A DNA stretch of 64,000 bases, taken from NCBI RefSeq assembly GCF_014696925.1, contig NZ_JACJQY010000002.1, forward strand, positions 124,001-188,000. The letters are read 5' to 3'. The notes beneath the pieces were generated by a model. It had not been told where the DNA came from. It saw only the letters and a list, made by a program, of their open reading frames with translations, and did not search any database. Made by a program: the position numbers and the translations under genes. Each line of letters opens with the position of its first letter. The stretch's first letter is position 1. This DNA comes from Phormidium tenue FACHB-1050. Lineage in GTDB: Bacteria > Cyanobacteriota > Cyanobacteriia > Pseudanabaenales > Pseudanabaenaceae. This document shows, in pieces, positions 19,076-26,421 of the stretch.

Positions 19076-19108
19076 AAAAAAGAGAGTGCAAAGCACTCTC
19101 TTTTTTTT
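19074..19108. terminator. Bidirectional terminator between livM-like and moeB-like genes
   Basis: Stem GAGAGTGC-AAA-GCACTCTC is flanked by A-run and T-run, so it has a U-tract on both strands. It overlaps the stop codon of the leftward gene. This is a textbook intrinsic terminator for convergent genes. Confidence 0.85.
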
Positions 19109-20279
19109 AGTATTTCGGAACAGAAGGATCGATCTGCTCACTCCATGCATTAATACCACCCTGTACATTGATCCCATCAACGCCAGCTTGCTTGAGAATG
19201 CCAAGAGCCTTCATCGATCGCCCACCCATCTTGCAATGCGCGATTAACTTTTTGCCATTCAGCAAAGACTTCACCTTCTCAACACCATTACCATTCTCGA
19301 TCTCTGGTAAAGGCACTAATACAGTATTCGGAATCTTGCCAATTTCCCATTCATTAGGGTTACGCACATCAATGATCACATAATCCGATGCACCCGCATC
19401 AATGATCTCTTTAAGTTCTTTGACGTTAATTTCGGCGATCGCTTGTTGAGCTTCCATTTCGTTTGCTTTTTGTTGAGGAATACCACAGAACTGCTGATAA
19501 TCAATTAACTTTTCGATTACAGGACGGACAGGATTGGGGCGCAGTTTGAGTTCGCGGAAGGACATCTTTAAGGCATCGTAAAGCAGTAGCCGCCCACTGA
19601 GCGTATTTCCTTGTCCTAAAATGATTTTGACCGTTTCCGTTGCTTGGATCACACCAATAATGCCGGGCAGAATGCCGAGAACACCACCTTCTGCACAGGA
19701 AGGCACTAGCCCCGGTGGTGGTGGCTCTGGATAAAGATCGCGATAGTTAGGACCATCTTGATAGTTAAATACCGTTGCTTGCCCTTCAAAACGGAAGATC
19801 GATCCGTAAACATTGGGCTTATTTAGCAATACACAGGCATCATTGACGAGATAGCGTGTAGGGAAGTTATCCGTACCATCCACAACAATGTCATAGGGAG
19901 CCATGATCTCCAAAGCATTTGCTGAAGATAGCTGCGTATTGTACAAATCAATTTGACAATGGGGGTTGATTTCCAAGATCCTCGCTTTCGCCGATTCGAT
20001 CTTGGGTTTGCCGACCCAGCTAGTGCCATGAATAACTTGACGCTGAAGATTGGAGGTATCCACCACATCGAAGTCCACGATGCCAATACGTCCGATCCCT
20101 GCGGCAGCAAGGTATAACAACAAGGGCGCACCCAAGCCACCCGTACCGATGCACAGTACGCTGGCAGCCTTGAGGCGCTTTTGTCCTTCTACGCCAACCT
20201 CAGGCAAGATCAGGTGACGAGAGTAGCGCTCATAGTCATCTTGGGTGAGTTGAATCGAATTTGGGTCTGGGTTGAGCAT
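19107..20279 (-). CDS. moeB: MoeB/ThiF-type adenylyltransferase with C-terminal rhodanese domain
   Basis: The 390-residue protein activates the C-terminus of small sulfur carriers by adenylation and passes sulfur through a rhodanese domain. The E1-like domain (about 10-250) has GTGGLGAPLLLYLAAAGIG for ATP binding and the conserved R/K in NLQRQVIH. The rhodanese domain (about 285-385) has the active Cys in AHCKMGGRSMK. I start at ATG 20279 (MLNPDPNSIQLTQDD), where family homology begins. The frame is open 129 bases further upstream, but that part is unlike any family member and runs toward a repeat. The likely roles are molybdopterin, thiamine or tRNA thiolation; which one is not resolvable from sequence. 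Confidence 0.87.
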   Translation of the reverse strand: MLNPDPNSIQLTQDDYERYSRHLILPEVGVEGQKRLKAASVLCIGTGGLGAPLLLYLAAAGIGRIGIVDFDVVDTSNLQRQVIHGTSWVGKPKIESAKARILEINPHCQIDLYNTQLSSANALEIMAPYDIVVDGTDNFPTRYLVNDACVLLNKPNVYGSIFRFEGQATVFNYQDGPNYRDLYPEPPPPGLVPSCAEGGVLGILPGIIGVIQATETVKIILGQGNTLSGRLLLYDALKMSFRELKLRPNPVRPVIEKLIDYQQFCGIPQQKANEMEAQQAIAEINVKELKEIIDAGASDYVIIDVRNPNEWEIGKIPNTVLVPLPEIENGNGVEKVKSLLNGKKLIAHCKMGGRSMKALGILKQAGVDGINVQGGINAWSEQIDPSVPKY

Positions 20280-20371
20280 GATTAAATAAATCGCACTTTG
20301 AATGCGTAAGCGATCGCTTACGCTGATTTGGCGTGTTTTTGTATTTCTATTGTAGTTTCCTAGTTTACGCT

Positions 20372-20464
20372 TTAAGTAGCTAGACGCAATTAAAAAACTA
20401 TGGCGCACGCTGCGCGTGCGCCATAGTTTTTGGCTCTGGTTTTTAATTATGCTCAGCTACTTAA
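20372..20464. repeat. 93-bp hairpin element with TTAAGTAGCT ends
   Basis: Terminal inverted repeats TTAAGTAGCT / AGCTACTTAA bracket an inner stem AACTATGGCGCACG paired with its complement. TTAATT-like arms lie in between. The architecture is MITE-like but the ends differ from the other families; it is a single copy in this window. Confidence 0.65.
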
Positions 20465-20574
20465 TGCAATGTTGTATCTTTGTTGCAGTTGGTTTAACTG
20501 CCATAACTACGATCTAAGATTTACAAAAGTTTAGATTACAAAAAATTAAAGTGTGACTGAATCCACGCATTATT

Positions 20575-20838
20575 ATGGAGCTTATGGATACCCCTTACAT
20601 TTATTACATTCCGATTTACCCTGATGATGATAATTGCGAAACGCTCATGCACTTATTCATCGGTAAACCCGGACTAGACAACGAAATTCTTACCCTATTA
20701 GAAACCCTTGACAATCGTGAACATGAGGGCGAAGCCGTAGACTATGTGCACGAGTTGGAAGACAAATTTGACTTAAAGCGAGTTTCAGTTAGATTTTTGC
20801 CGCGAAAACGCGATCGCGCAGTGCCAATTATGACTTAA
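20575..20838 (+). CDS. Conserved-looking small acidic protein, unknown
   Basis: This 87-residue acidic protein is not one I recognise. It begins MELMDTPYIYYIPIYPDDDN; ATG 20584 is an alternative start. The sequence looks like a globular alpha/beta protein and has no membrane helix. A hairpin follows directly after the stop, and a DUF1825 gene lies 190 bases downstream in the same direction. The codon use (including a HIP1 site near the 3' end) matches the neighbours, so I take it as real. Confidence 0.55.
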   Translation: MELMDTPYIYYIPIYPDDDNCETLMHLFIGKPGLDNEILTLLETLDNREHEGEAVDYVHELEDKFDLKRVSVRFLPRKRDRAVPIMT

Positions 20839-20873
20839 ACCATAAAGTTTTTGCAAAGCAAAAACTTTATGGT
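20839..20873. terminator. Hairpin after the 87-residue gene
   Basis: A perfect 16-bp stem ACCATAAAGTTTTTGC with loop AAA overlaps the stop codon region. A second, imperfect hairpin built on AAGCCCAAA / TTTGGGCTT follows at about 20879-20930 and resembles a worn element. Termination is the likely role. Confidence 0.6.
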
Positions 20874-21032
20874 CAACAAAGCCCAAAGAGTATGAGAGTG
20901 CAAAGCACCGCCATACTTTTTGGGCTTTTTATAGTGATATCCCCACATCGGTTAATTTCTGTAAAGTTGACCTAGCTTGTAAAATTAGAATGGATGTAAG
21001 AAAAATAAATGTAAATAAAGCAGAGCATTAAA

Positions 21033-21356
21033 ATGGCATTTTTTGATTCTGAAATTGTTCAACATGAAGCCCGCAATCTGTTTCAAGATTACCAAGCCTT
21101 AACTCAGCTTGGCGGTAGTTATGGCAAGTTTGATCGCGAAGGCAAAATTCTCTTTATTGAAAAGATGGAAGAGATGATGGATCGCTATAAGATTTTTATG
21201 AAGCGGTTTGAATTGTCCGATGACTTTATGGCGCAGATGACCCTCAAGCAATTGGAAAACCAGTTAGGCAATTTTGGCATTACACCCCAGCAAATGTTTG
21301 ACCAGATGAACATCACTCTTGAGAAGATGAAATCTGAACTGGAACTTCATAATTAG
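21033..21356 (+). CDS. DUF1825 family protein
   Basis: The 107-residue product matches the cyanobacterial DUF1825 family from memory. It opens MAFFDSEIVQHEARNLFQDY and has a central helix EKMEEMMDRYKIFMKRFEL and the segment GITPQQMFDQMNITLE. It is probably all-helical and cytoplasmic. The family has no established biochemical function. It is convergent with the comF-like gene, whose stop is 31 bases away, and the spacer contains a short direct repeat of ctttt(g/a)gctttt units. Confidence 0.8.
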   Translation: MAFFDSEIVQHEARNLFQDYQALTQLGGSYGKFDREGKILFIEKMEEMMDRYKIFMKRFELSDDFMAQMTLKQLENQLGNFGITPQQMFDQMNITLEKMKSELELHN

Positions 21357-21387
21357 CTTTTGGCTTTTAGCTTTTGGCTTTTAGCGC

Positions 21388-22122
21388 TTAGCTTTTAAAT
21401 TGTGGGCGTGCAATCACAATTACACCGCACACTGTCATTTTACTGGTAGCAAGAGTGGCGATCGCTTCGCGGATAGTTGCACCAGTCGTATAGATATCAT
21501 CAAATAGAATTACTGATCGCGAGTTTGTCTGCTTAGAAACTTGGGTTGAGGGAACTGTAAAGGCTTTAGATAAATTTTGCTCACGCTCTTGGATAGTCTT
21601 GGTTTGCATTTGCGCCTTAGTATCCTTGACCCGTTGCAACAGTTGGGGAGCGCATGGCATTGCAGTCAGATCACAAAAACGACGGGCAACAATTTCAGCT
21701 TGGTTAAATCCCCGCGATTTTAATTTGTTGTCATGGAGAGGAATCGGAATCACCGTAATTTTTTTATGATTTTGAGTAAATTCCCTAGCATCTGGCGATC
21801 GCTTCCATCTTTCAGCGATTTTTTCGGCAATCAGTTCCATAATTTCAGGATGATTTTCATATTTGCTAGCAGCAATGCCCCGCTTCAATGTGCCATCGTA
21901 AACTCCCCAGCTATAAAGTGGAATCTTTGGTGCAATAGGATGATCTTTTTGCAAAAATTCTGGTAATTGATAAGCAGTAATTTGCCGATCGCAGTCTTTG
22001 CATAAAATGAGATCGGCAGGACGTTGACATAACGGACAATTGGCTTGCCAAAGGGAATCTGTAACGACATTTGCTAAGCGATCAATCCTTAAACCTTTGC
22101 TAATTGATGTGAACCAGTTCAT
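21388..22122 (-). CDS. ComF/GntX-family phosphoribosyltransferase-like protein
   Basis: This 244-residue protein has an N-terminal zinc motif CPLCQRPADLILCKDC (about 31-46). A phosphoribosyltransferase fold follows, with the PRPP loop VILFDDIYTTGATIREA (about 205-221). Family members include ComFC, used in DNA uptake in Bacillus, and E. coli GntX. Cyanobacteria that are naturally competent use com genes, but nothing here ties this copy to competence. The upstream spacer holds a hairpin that may terminate ndhN. Confidence 0.82.
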   Translation of the reverse strand: MNWFTSISKGLRIDRLANVVTDSLWQANCPLCQRPADLILCKDCDRQITAYQLPEFLQKDHPIAPKIPLYSWGVYDGTLKRGIAASKYENHPEIMELIAEKIAERWKRSPDAREFTQNHKKITVIPIPLHDNKLKSRGFNQAEIVARRFCDLTAMPCAPQLLQRVKDTKAQMQTKTIQEREQNLSKAFTVPSTQVSKQTNSRSVILFDDIYTTGATIREAIATLATSKMTVCGVIVIARPQFKS

Positions 22123-22141
22123 GATTTTTGGATAATCGCTT

Positions 22142-22180
22142 AATAGAGAGTTGCGGCGCTTTGCGCCGTAACTCTCTATT
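22142..22180. terminator. Hairpin between ndhN and comF-like gene
   Basis: Arms AATAGAGAGTTGCGGCGC and its complement pair around a TTT loop with one G-T pair. It lies 18 bases beyond the ndhN stop on the minus strand and upstream of the comF-like start. A ttaaaaaac run flanks it. Confidence 0.55.
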
Positions 22181-22197
22181 GTTTTTTAACTAAAAAG

Positions 22198-22647
22198 TTA
22201 GGCAGCAACTGCTTGTTTGAGCGGCTGCCAAGTAACTTGGCGATCGCTCGCTGTTTCAATCACGATTTTTACACGCGGATCGCGATCAGGGATCTGGCTG
22301 AGTGTCTCTAGCTCTTGCTTGGAGAGATACTTACCTTCGATTAGCCACACAACTAGCCCCTTAGATTTTGCGGGTAAAGCATTGAGGCGAAATTGGATCG
22401 CAGGTGGAATGAAATATGTGCGGATTTCAGTTTTGCCAAGGTGAGAAGGACGCACACCATGAACATCCGTCAGATAACTACTTATATCGCCTAAACCACG
22501 CGCCGTAATAAAGAGAATTTCATAACCTGCATTCTTCAAGCGCAGTTGGTAGCGACCTTCATAACCACCTTCAGGAGGGACGCGCATTGCTAAAGCACCT
22601 GCTTTCTCTAGGTCTTTTACAATTTTATCGGTTGCAATCAAGGGCAT
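22198..22647 (-). CDS. ndhN: NAD(P)H-quinone oxidoreductase subunit N
   Basis: NdhN belongs to the peripheral arm of the cyanobacterial and chloroplast NDH-1 complex, which feeds electrons from ferredoxin to plastoquinone in respiration and cyclic electron flow. The 149-residue product shows the family signature: DLEKAGALAMRVPPEGGYEG, ITARGLGDISSYLTDVHGVR and the C-terminal AKSKGLVVWLIEGKYLS. Its length is close to known NdhN. It is transcribed alone leftward. Confidence 0.92.
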   Translation of the reverse strand: MPLIATDKIVKDLEKAGALAMRVPPEGGYEGRYQLRLKNAGYEILFITARGLGDISSYLTDVHGVRPSHLGKTEIRTYFIPPAIQFRLNALPAKSKGLVVWLIEGKYLSKQELETLSQIPDRDPRVKIVIETASDRQVTWQPLKQAVAA

Positions 22648-22693
22648 GGTGACATCCTAGGCTAAATCATAAATATACAGCTACCAGTATTTT

Positions 22694-22760
22694 ATACCAA
22701 AACACAAAATGACTACACCATTTTGTGTTTTTAAAACCCTTACTGGGTTTGGTTTTTAAT
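22694..22760. repeat. Partial ATACCAA-family element
   Basis: It starts ATACCAAAACACAAAATG with its hairpin partner CATTTTGTGTTTT. It continues with AAAACCCTTACTGGGTTTGG, the second hairpin of the full elements at 25093 and 51851, and then stops before the third hairpin. Confidence 0.65.
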
Positions 22761-22789
22761 CCATACCTATAGCGCTCCTAAATGAGTTG

Positions 22790-22905
22790 TATAGCTATAG
22801 CCACCTGTATCAGGACAAATCAAAACCCAAATAGTGTGAGGCGGCGCTTCGCGCCGCCTCACACTATTTGGGTTTTATGTCCTAACAAGAATGGCGACAG
22901 CTATA
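22790..22905. repeat. 116-bp MITE-like element, copy 4
   Basis: A reverse-oriented, nearly identical copy of the element at 6001-6116. It begins TATAGCTATAGCCACC and ends GGCGACAGCTATA, with the same GTGTGAGGCGGCGC stem and TTC loop. The length is exactly 116 bp. Confidence 0.85.
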
Positions 22906-22916
22906 AGATTTTGGGG

Positions 22917-22973
22917 GTTGTGAGAGTGCGCCCCGAAGGGGCGCACTCTCACAACCTATTTAGGATTGCTATA
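22917..22973. repeat. Hairpin element, TATAGC-AATCC family (copy 2)
   Basis: An 18-bp perfect stem GTTGTGAGAGTGCGCCCC with a GAA loop is followed by ctatttaggattgctata, the complement of the family terminus. It lies 11 bases after the 116-bp element, so the two are stacked. Confidence 0.7.
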
Positions 22974-22974
22974 G

Positions 22975-23014
22975 AAAGCAAAAGGATGCGCTTCGCGCAT
23001 CCTTATTGCTTTTT
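22975..23014. terminator. Hairpin downstream of zinc-ribbon gene
   Basis: The stem AAAGCAAAAGGATGCGC pairs with its complement around TTC, with one bulge. It lies about 30 bases beyond the leftward gene at 23042 and has a T-run on that strand. Confidence 0.6.
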
Positions 23015-23041
23015 AAAAATTTGTTCAGTGTAAAACGCTGA

Positions 23042-23425
23042 TTAGTCAATGACTTGAACATCAATATCAATCGTGCCTGGTGGGGTAAGCCGTACAAATT
23101 TATTTTGCTGTTCTTGCAAGGGTTCGCCACAGCTAGGGCATTGAAACTGACTGGACTTTGAAGCATTAAAAGTCGCAGCACATACAGGACAATCTGCGGT
23201 AACAATGCTGCGCTTAATCCACCATTGCAAACCCAAAAAAGCAACTACAGGGACAACTGTAACTAAACCAATCAAGATGAAGAAAGAGTTAACTAACCAG
23301 CCTAGCCCGATCGCACTAAAAGCCCAAAAAACAAGCATAGTCGTCAGCCAAAAGCGCACACCTGACCAGCGATCGTCTCCACCACCGCCATTGGGAAAAT
23401 TATTGCCAAATGTGTAGTATTTCAT
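23042..23425 (-). CDS. Membrane protein with C-terminal zinc ribbon, unknown
   Basis: I do not recognise this 127-residue protein. It has a Gly-rich N-terminus (NFPNGGGGDD), two membrane helices (about 24-45 and 48-68) and a zinc ribbon made of CPVCAATF and CPSCGEPL (about 80-105). It ends with an acidic tail (IDIDVQVID). The ribbon probably faces the cytoplasm. No neighbour suggests its task. A conserved cyanobacterial small membrane protein is the most I can say. Confidence 0.6.
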   Translation of the reverse strand: MKYYTFGNNFPNGGGGDDRWSGVRFWLTTMLVFWAFSAIGLGWLVNSFFILIGLVTVVPVVAFLGLQWWIKRSIVTADCPVCAATFNASKSSQFQCPSCGEPLQEQQNKFVRLTPPGTIDIDVQVID

Positions 23426-23513
23426 GAGTTTCAGTCCCTGTATTTACCCTTTATTTGCATGTAGCGATCGTAACACTCTTATCTGATCTTGCCCTTCGGT
23501 TATTGGGTATGGT

Positions 23514-23554
23514 TAATACCAATTCACAAAAGGGTGACTACACTTTTGTGCTTT
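23514..23554. repeat. Truncated ATACCAA-family element interrupted by a 116-bp-family element
   Basis: The sequence taataccaattcacaaaagggtg matches the outer end of the family (complement of the third hairpin). It breaks off exactly where the TATAGC element at 23555 begins. Insertion of one element into another is the simplest reading. Confidence 0.6.
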
Positions 23555-23651
23555 TATAGCAACAAATCAAAAACCAAAAGATGAGTGGCGGCGCTTCGCG
23601 CCGCCACTCATCTTTTGGTTTTATGTCCTAAGCAAAACTTACATTGCTATA
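23555..23651. repeat. Shortened 116-bp-family element (97 bp)
   Basis: TATAGCAACAAATC...ACATTGCTATA ends enclose the stem AACCAAAAGATGAGTGGCGGCGC around TTC. About 19 bases of one side arm, present in the copy at 12130-12245, are missing. It ends 41 bases before the chosen GTG start of the KtrB-like gene. Confidence 0.78.
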
Positions 23652-23692
23652 GAATTAATTTTGTAAATTCTGGATCTATTTGCGGAATCAAC

Positions 23693-25027
23693 GTGAACCC
23701 TGCTAGAACTATTTGCCTTGGCTTTTTTGCTGTAATCACTTTCGGGGCATTTTTACTAATGCTACCTATATCCTCTAGCAGTGGTACTTGGTCTAATCCA
23801 ATAACTTCTCTGTTTACATCCACCTCTGCGGTATGCGTAACAGGGCTATCGGTCGTGGATGTGGGTAAATTTTATTCCTTCTGGGGTCAACTATTTTTAG
23901 TGATATTAGTCCAAGTAGGTGGTTTAGGCTACATGACGGCAACTTCCGTACTAATGATACTGATAGGACGTAGGTTTAGTCTGCGCGACAAAGTAACCTT
24001 GCAACAGTCCCTAGATACCACTGGCATTCGTGGAGGACTGCAATTGGTGAAGTCAATCATTGCCGTGACCATGCTATTTGAATTAACTGGAGTATTGGCT
24101 CTAATTCCCATCTTTAATCAAAAGATGAGCTTTATCGATAGCGTTTGGCAAGCGATTTTTCATAGCATCAATGCTTTTAACAATGCGGGATTTAGCCTCT
24201 TTACCGATAACTTAATGAGTTACGTGAATACGCCAGTAGTCAGCATTATTATCGGCTTACTGATTATTTTTGGTGGCATAGGCTATCAGGTAATTTTAGA
24301 AGGATATCTATGGTTAAGAACTAAATTTTCGCGCGATCGCGAATATATCTCCTTCAGCCTAACTTTTTGTGTTGCCATCAGTACGACGATCGCCTTGCTA
24401 TTGTTTGGAACTATATTTTTCTGGTTAACAGAGTTTAATAACGGTGAAACTTTAGGCAAACTACCACTATTTGATCAGATTATCGGTGCTTGGTTCCAGT
24501 CGGTAACTACGCGCACGGCTGGTTTTAATACGATTGATAATGGCAAAATGACTGTCACTGGGATATTTATCACGATCGCCCTGATGTTTATTGGGGCAAG
24601 CCCTGGTGGTACGGGTGGAGGCATTAAAACCACGACAGCAAGAATTTTAGCTAGCTGTACGAGTGCCGCTTTGCAAGGTCGGGATGAGGTGACAATGTTC
24701 AAACTTCAAGTCCCCAATGGTCTGATTCTAAAGGCTGTCGGGGTAGCGGTAGGTTCATTGTTTACCGTGATTTGTTCAACAGGGTTACTATCGCTGACCG
24801 ATCGCAATATCAGCTTTATTAGTATCCTGTTTGAAGCAACTTCCGCCTTTGCGACAGTGGGATTATCCACAGGGATTACAGCCTCTTTGTCTTGGGCAGG
24901 ACAACTTGTAATAATTGCAACCATGTATATTGGGAGAGTTGGCATATTACTACTGATGGCAGCGATCTTTACTGATACTCGGCCGAGTCTGATTAAATAT
25001 CCTAAAGAGTCAATGCTCGTCGGTTGA
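23693..25027 (+). CDS. KtrB/TrkH-family K+ (Na+-coupled) uptake membrane subunit
   Basis: This integral membrane protein has the fourfold pore motif of the Trk/Ktr/HKT superfamily. The four filter segments are AVCVTGLSVVD, NNAGFSLF, RTAGFNTID and ATVGLSTG, each with the key glycine. From GTG 23693 (MNPARTICLGFFAV) it has 444 residues, a normal KtrB length. The frame is open upstream to 23585, but those 36 codons read through the repeat at 23555-23651 and are unlikely to be native. No good Shine-Dalgarno is visible. Its regulatory partner KtrA-like gene lies 240 bases downstream, beyond an inserted repeat. Confidence 0.85.
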   Translation: MNPARTICLGFFAVITFGAFLLMLPISSSSGTWSNPITSLFTSTSAVCVTGLSVVDVGKFYSFWGQLFLVILVQVGGLGYMTATSVLMILIGRRFSLRDKVTLQQSLDTTGIRGGLQLVKSIIAVTMLFELTGVLALIPIFNQKMSFIDSVWQAIFHSINAFNNAGFSLFTDNLMSYVNTPVVSIIIGLLIIFGGIGYQVILEGYLWLRTKFSRDREYISFSLTFCVAISTTIALLLFGTIFFWLTEFNNGETLGKLPLFDQIIGAWFQSVTTRTAGFNTIDNGKMTVTGIFITIALMFIGASPGGTGGGIKTTTARILASCTSAALQGRDEVTMFKLQVPNGLILKAVGVAVGSLFTVICSTGLLSLTDRNISFISILFEATSAFATVGLSTGITASLSWAGQLVIIATMYIGRVGILLLMAAIFTDTRPSLIKYPKESMLVG

Positions 25028-25092
25028 ACTCCTAAAGGGCTCTCTACGCGCTGTTTTTAGTAACATATAAAATTAAAGCAGCATGAGATTTT

Positions 25093-25192
25093 ATACCAAA
25101 ACACAAAATGGCTACATTTTGTGTTTTGAGAACCCTTACAGGGTTTGGTTTTTAATTCACAGAAGTGTCGTAACACTTTTGTGAATTGGTAT
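25093..25192. repeat. Full ATACCAA...TTGGTAT element (three hairpins)
   Basis: A 100-bp element: hairpin 1 AACACAAAATG/CATTTTGTGTT, hairpin 2 AACCCTTACAGGGTTTGG, hairpin 3 TTCACAGAAGTG/CACTTTTGTGAA, with outer ends ATACCAA and TTGGTAT. TA occurs at both boundaries. It separates the two Ktr genes. Confidence 0.75.
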
Positions 25193-25267
25193 TACTAGAG
25201 GCTTTGCTAGGTGAGGTTTCTAGTAAAATCTACCATCACAGCACAATGCAGAATATAGGAAAATTTT

Positions 25268-26044
25268 GTGGATATATCTTCTTTGAGTTTTTTTCGCAGC
25301 CTACGCCATGAGAATAAGCAATTTGCCGTGATTGGCTTAGGTCGATTTGGAAGATCGGTATGTTCTACTCTTGATCGATTGGGGCATGAAGTATTGGCTG
25401 CTGACAAAGATGAAGAGAGTGTTTCTAACGTCCGAGCCAATAACCTAGCAGCCCATTGTATTCAGTTAGATTCCACTAATCCACTTGCTCTTAAAGAATC
25501 TGGCATTCTCGAAATTGATACGGTGATTGTGGCGATCGGTAATTTTTTAGAAGAGAGTATTATTACCACCCTCAATGTCAAAGAAGCAGGTGTAAAACAT
25601 GTAATTGCGAAGGCTTCATCAGAAGTCCATGGCACATTGCTCAAAAAAGTAGGAGCCGATCTTGTTGTTTATCCTGAAGCAGAAATGGGAAGAGCTTTGG
25701 CGCGATCGCTCACACAACGAGGGATTTTAGAACGCTTTGAACTTGATCCAGATAATAGCATTGTCGAAGTAATGGTTCCTGAAGAATTTGATGGTAAAAC
25801 GATTCTCGAACTAAAGTTGCGGGGTCACTATGGTGTAAATGTGATCGCGGTTAGCCATGATCAAAAATTTGAAATTAACCCCGATCCTAATCAAAAGCTC
25901 CTCAAAGGATCAGCGATCGTGGTGATTGGTAGTAACAAAAATATTAGTCGTCTTCCTATCTCCTGCGATTTGTTTAATACCGATGGAACTTCCGTAACGA
26001 CTCAGCTACCATTTCATCAATCATCAGAAGTCAAACTTAAGTAG
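25268..26044 (+). CDS. KtrA/TrkA-type K+ uptake regulatory subunit
   Basis: This 258-residue cytoplasmic RCK protein gates the membrane subunit upstream. The TrkA-N Rossmann domain (about 18-140) starts FAVIGLGRFGRSV, with a GxGxxG nucleotide loop and an acidic residue ending strand 2 (LAADKDE). The TrkA-C domain covers about 155-235. The start is GTG 25268 (MDISSLSFFRS). Together with the KtrB-like gene it makes a complete Ktr-type system; ATP/ADP or NAD(H) control is known for the family and assumed here. Confidence 0.88.
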   Translation: MDISSLSFFRSLRHENKQFAVIGLGRFGRSVCSTLDRLGHEVLAADKDEESVSNVRANNLAAHCIQLDSTNPLALKESGILEIDTVIVAIGNFLEESIITTLNVKEAGVKHVIAKASSEVHGTLLKKVGADLVVYPEAEMGRALARSLTQRGILERFELDPDNSIVEVMVPEEFDGKTILELKLRGHYGVNVIAVSHDQKFEINPDPNQKLLKGSAIVVIGSNKNISRLPISCDLFNTDGTSVTTQLPFHQSSEVKLK

Positions 26045-26421
26045 AAAGAATTACGCCAGTAGTTCTGCACTTAAGTGCGATACTCAAAGCTCAAACCCGT
26101 TGCAACGGGTTAATTAATATAATTACAAAGCAAAACCCGTAAGGTTGCGCCCCTGCGGGGCGCAACCTTACGGGTTTTGCTTTGTAATTAGTATTCTGTA
26201 GTCCACTTCAGTGGACTTGAGCTTTTAGCCAAGAACTTGAGTTCTTGGTTTATTTGCTTCGCGATCGCTAGACGTAGTTTATGCTCAAATTTTAATTAAG
26301 TGGAAATCTAATCCTGATAAGTATTTTAACTAAATCTTAACTATTTTGAACGCACGAAATATAATGTGAATAATTTTATAATGTGAATAATTTTAAAAAA
26401 GTTTTTACTTTCGGAGTCTAA
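26045..26421. other. 377-base gap with stacked small palindromes
   Basis: The gap holds AACCCGTTGCAACGGGTT at about 26095-26111, the long palindrome at 26120-26190, a GTCCACTTCAGTGGAC hairpin near 26201-26216, and AAGAACTTGAGTTCTT near 26231-26246. The last 120 bases are AT-rich and precede the next gene. No ORF is visible. Confidence 0.6.
26120..26190. repeat. 71-bp near-ideal palindrome
   Basis: A 34-bp perfect stem, from TAATTACAAAGCAAAACCCG inward to GGTTGCGCCCC, closes on a TGC loop. It does not share ends with the TATAGC families. It may be a REP-like element or a structured RNA end. Confidence 0.75.

Noticed and set aside
20280-20408. Longer N-terminus of MoeB
   Set aside because: The 43 extra residues have no family similarity and contain a basic, low-complexity pattern from an intergenic region next to the 20372 repeat.
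22782-23033. 83-residue plus-strand ORF
   Set aside because: It runs through two repeats and has no independent coding signal.
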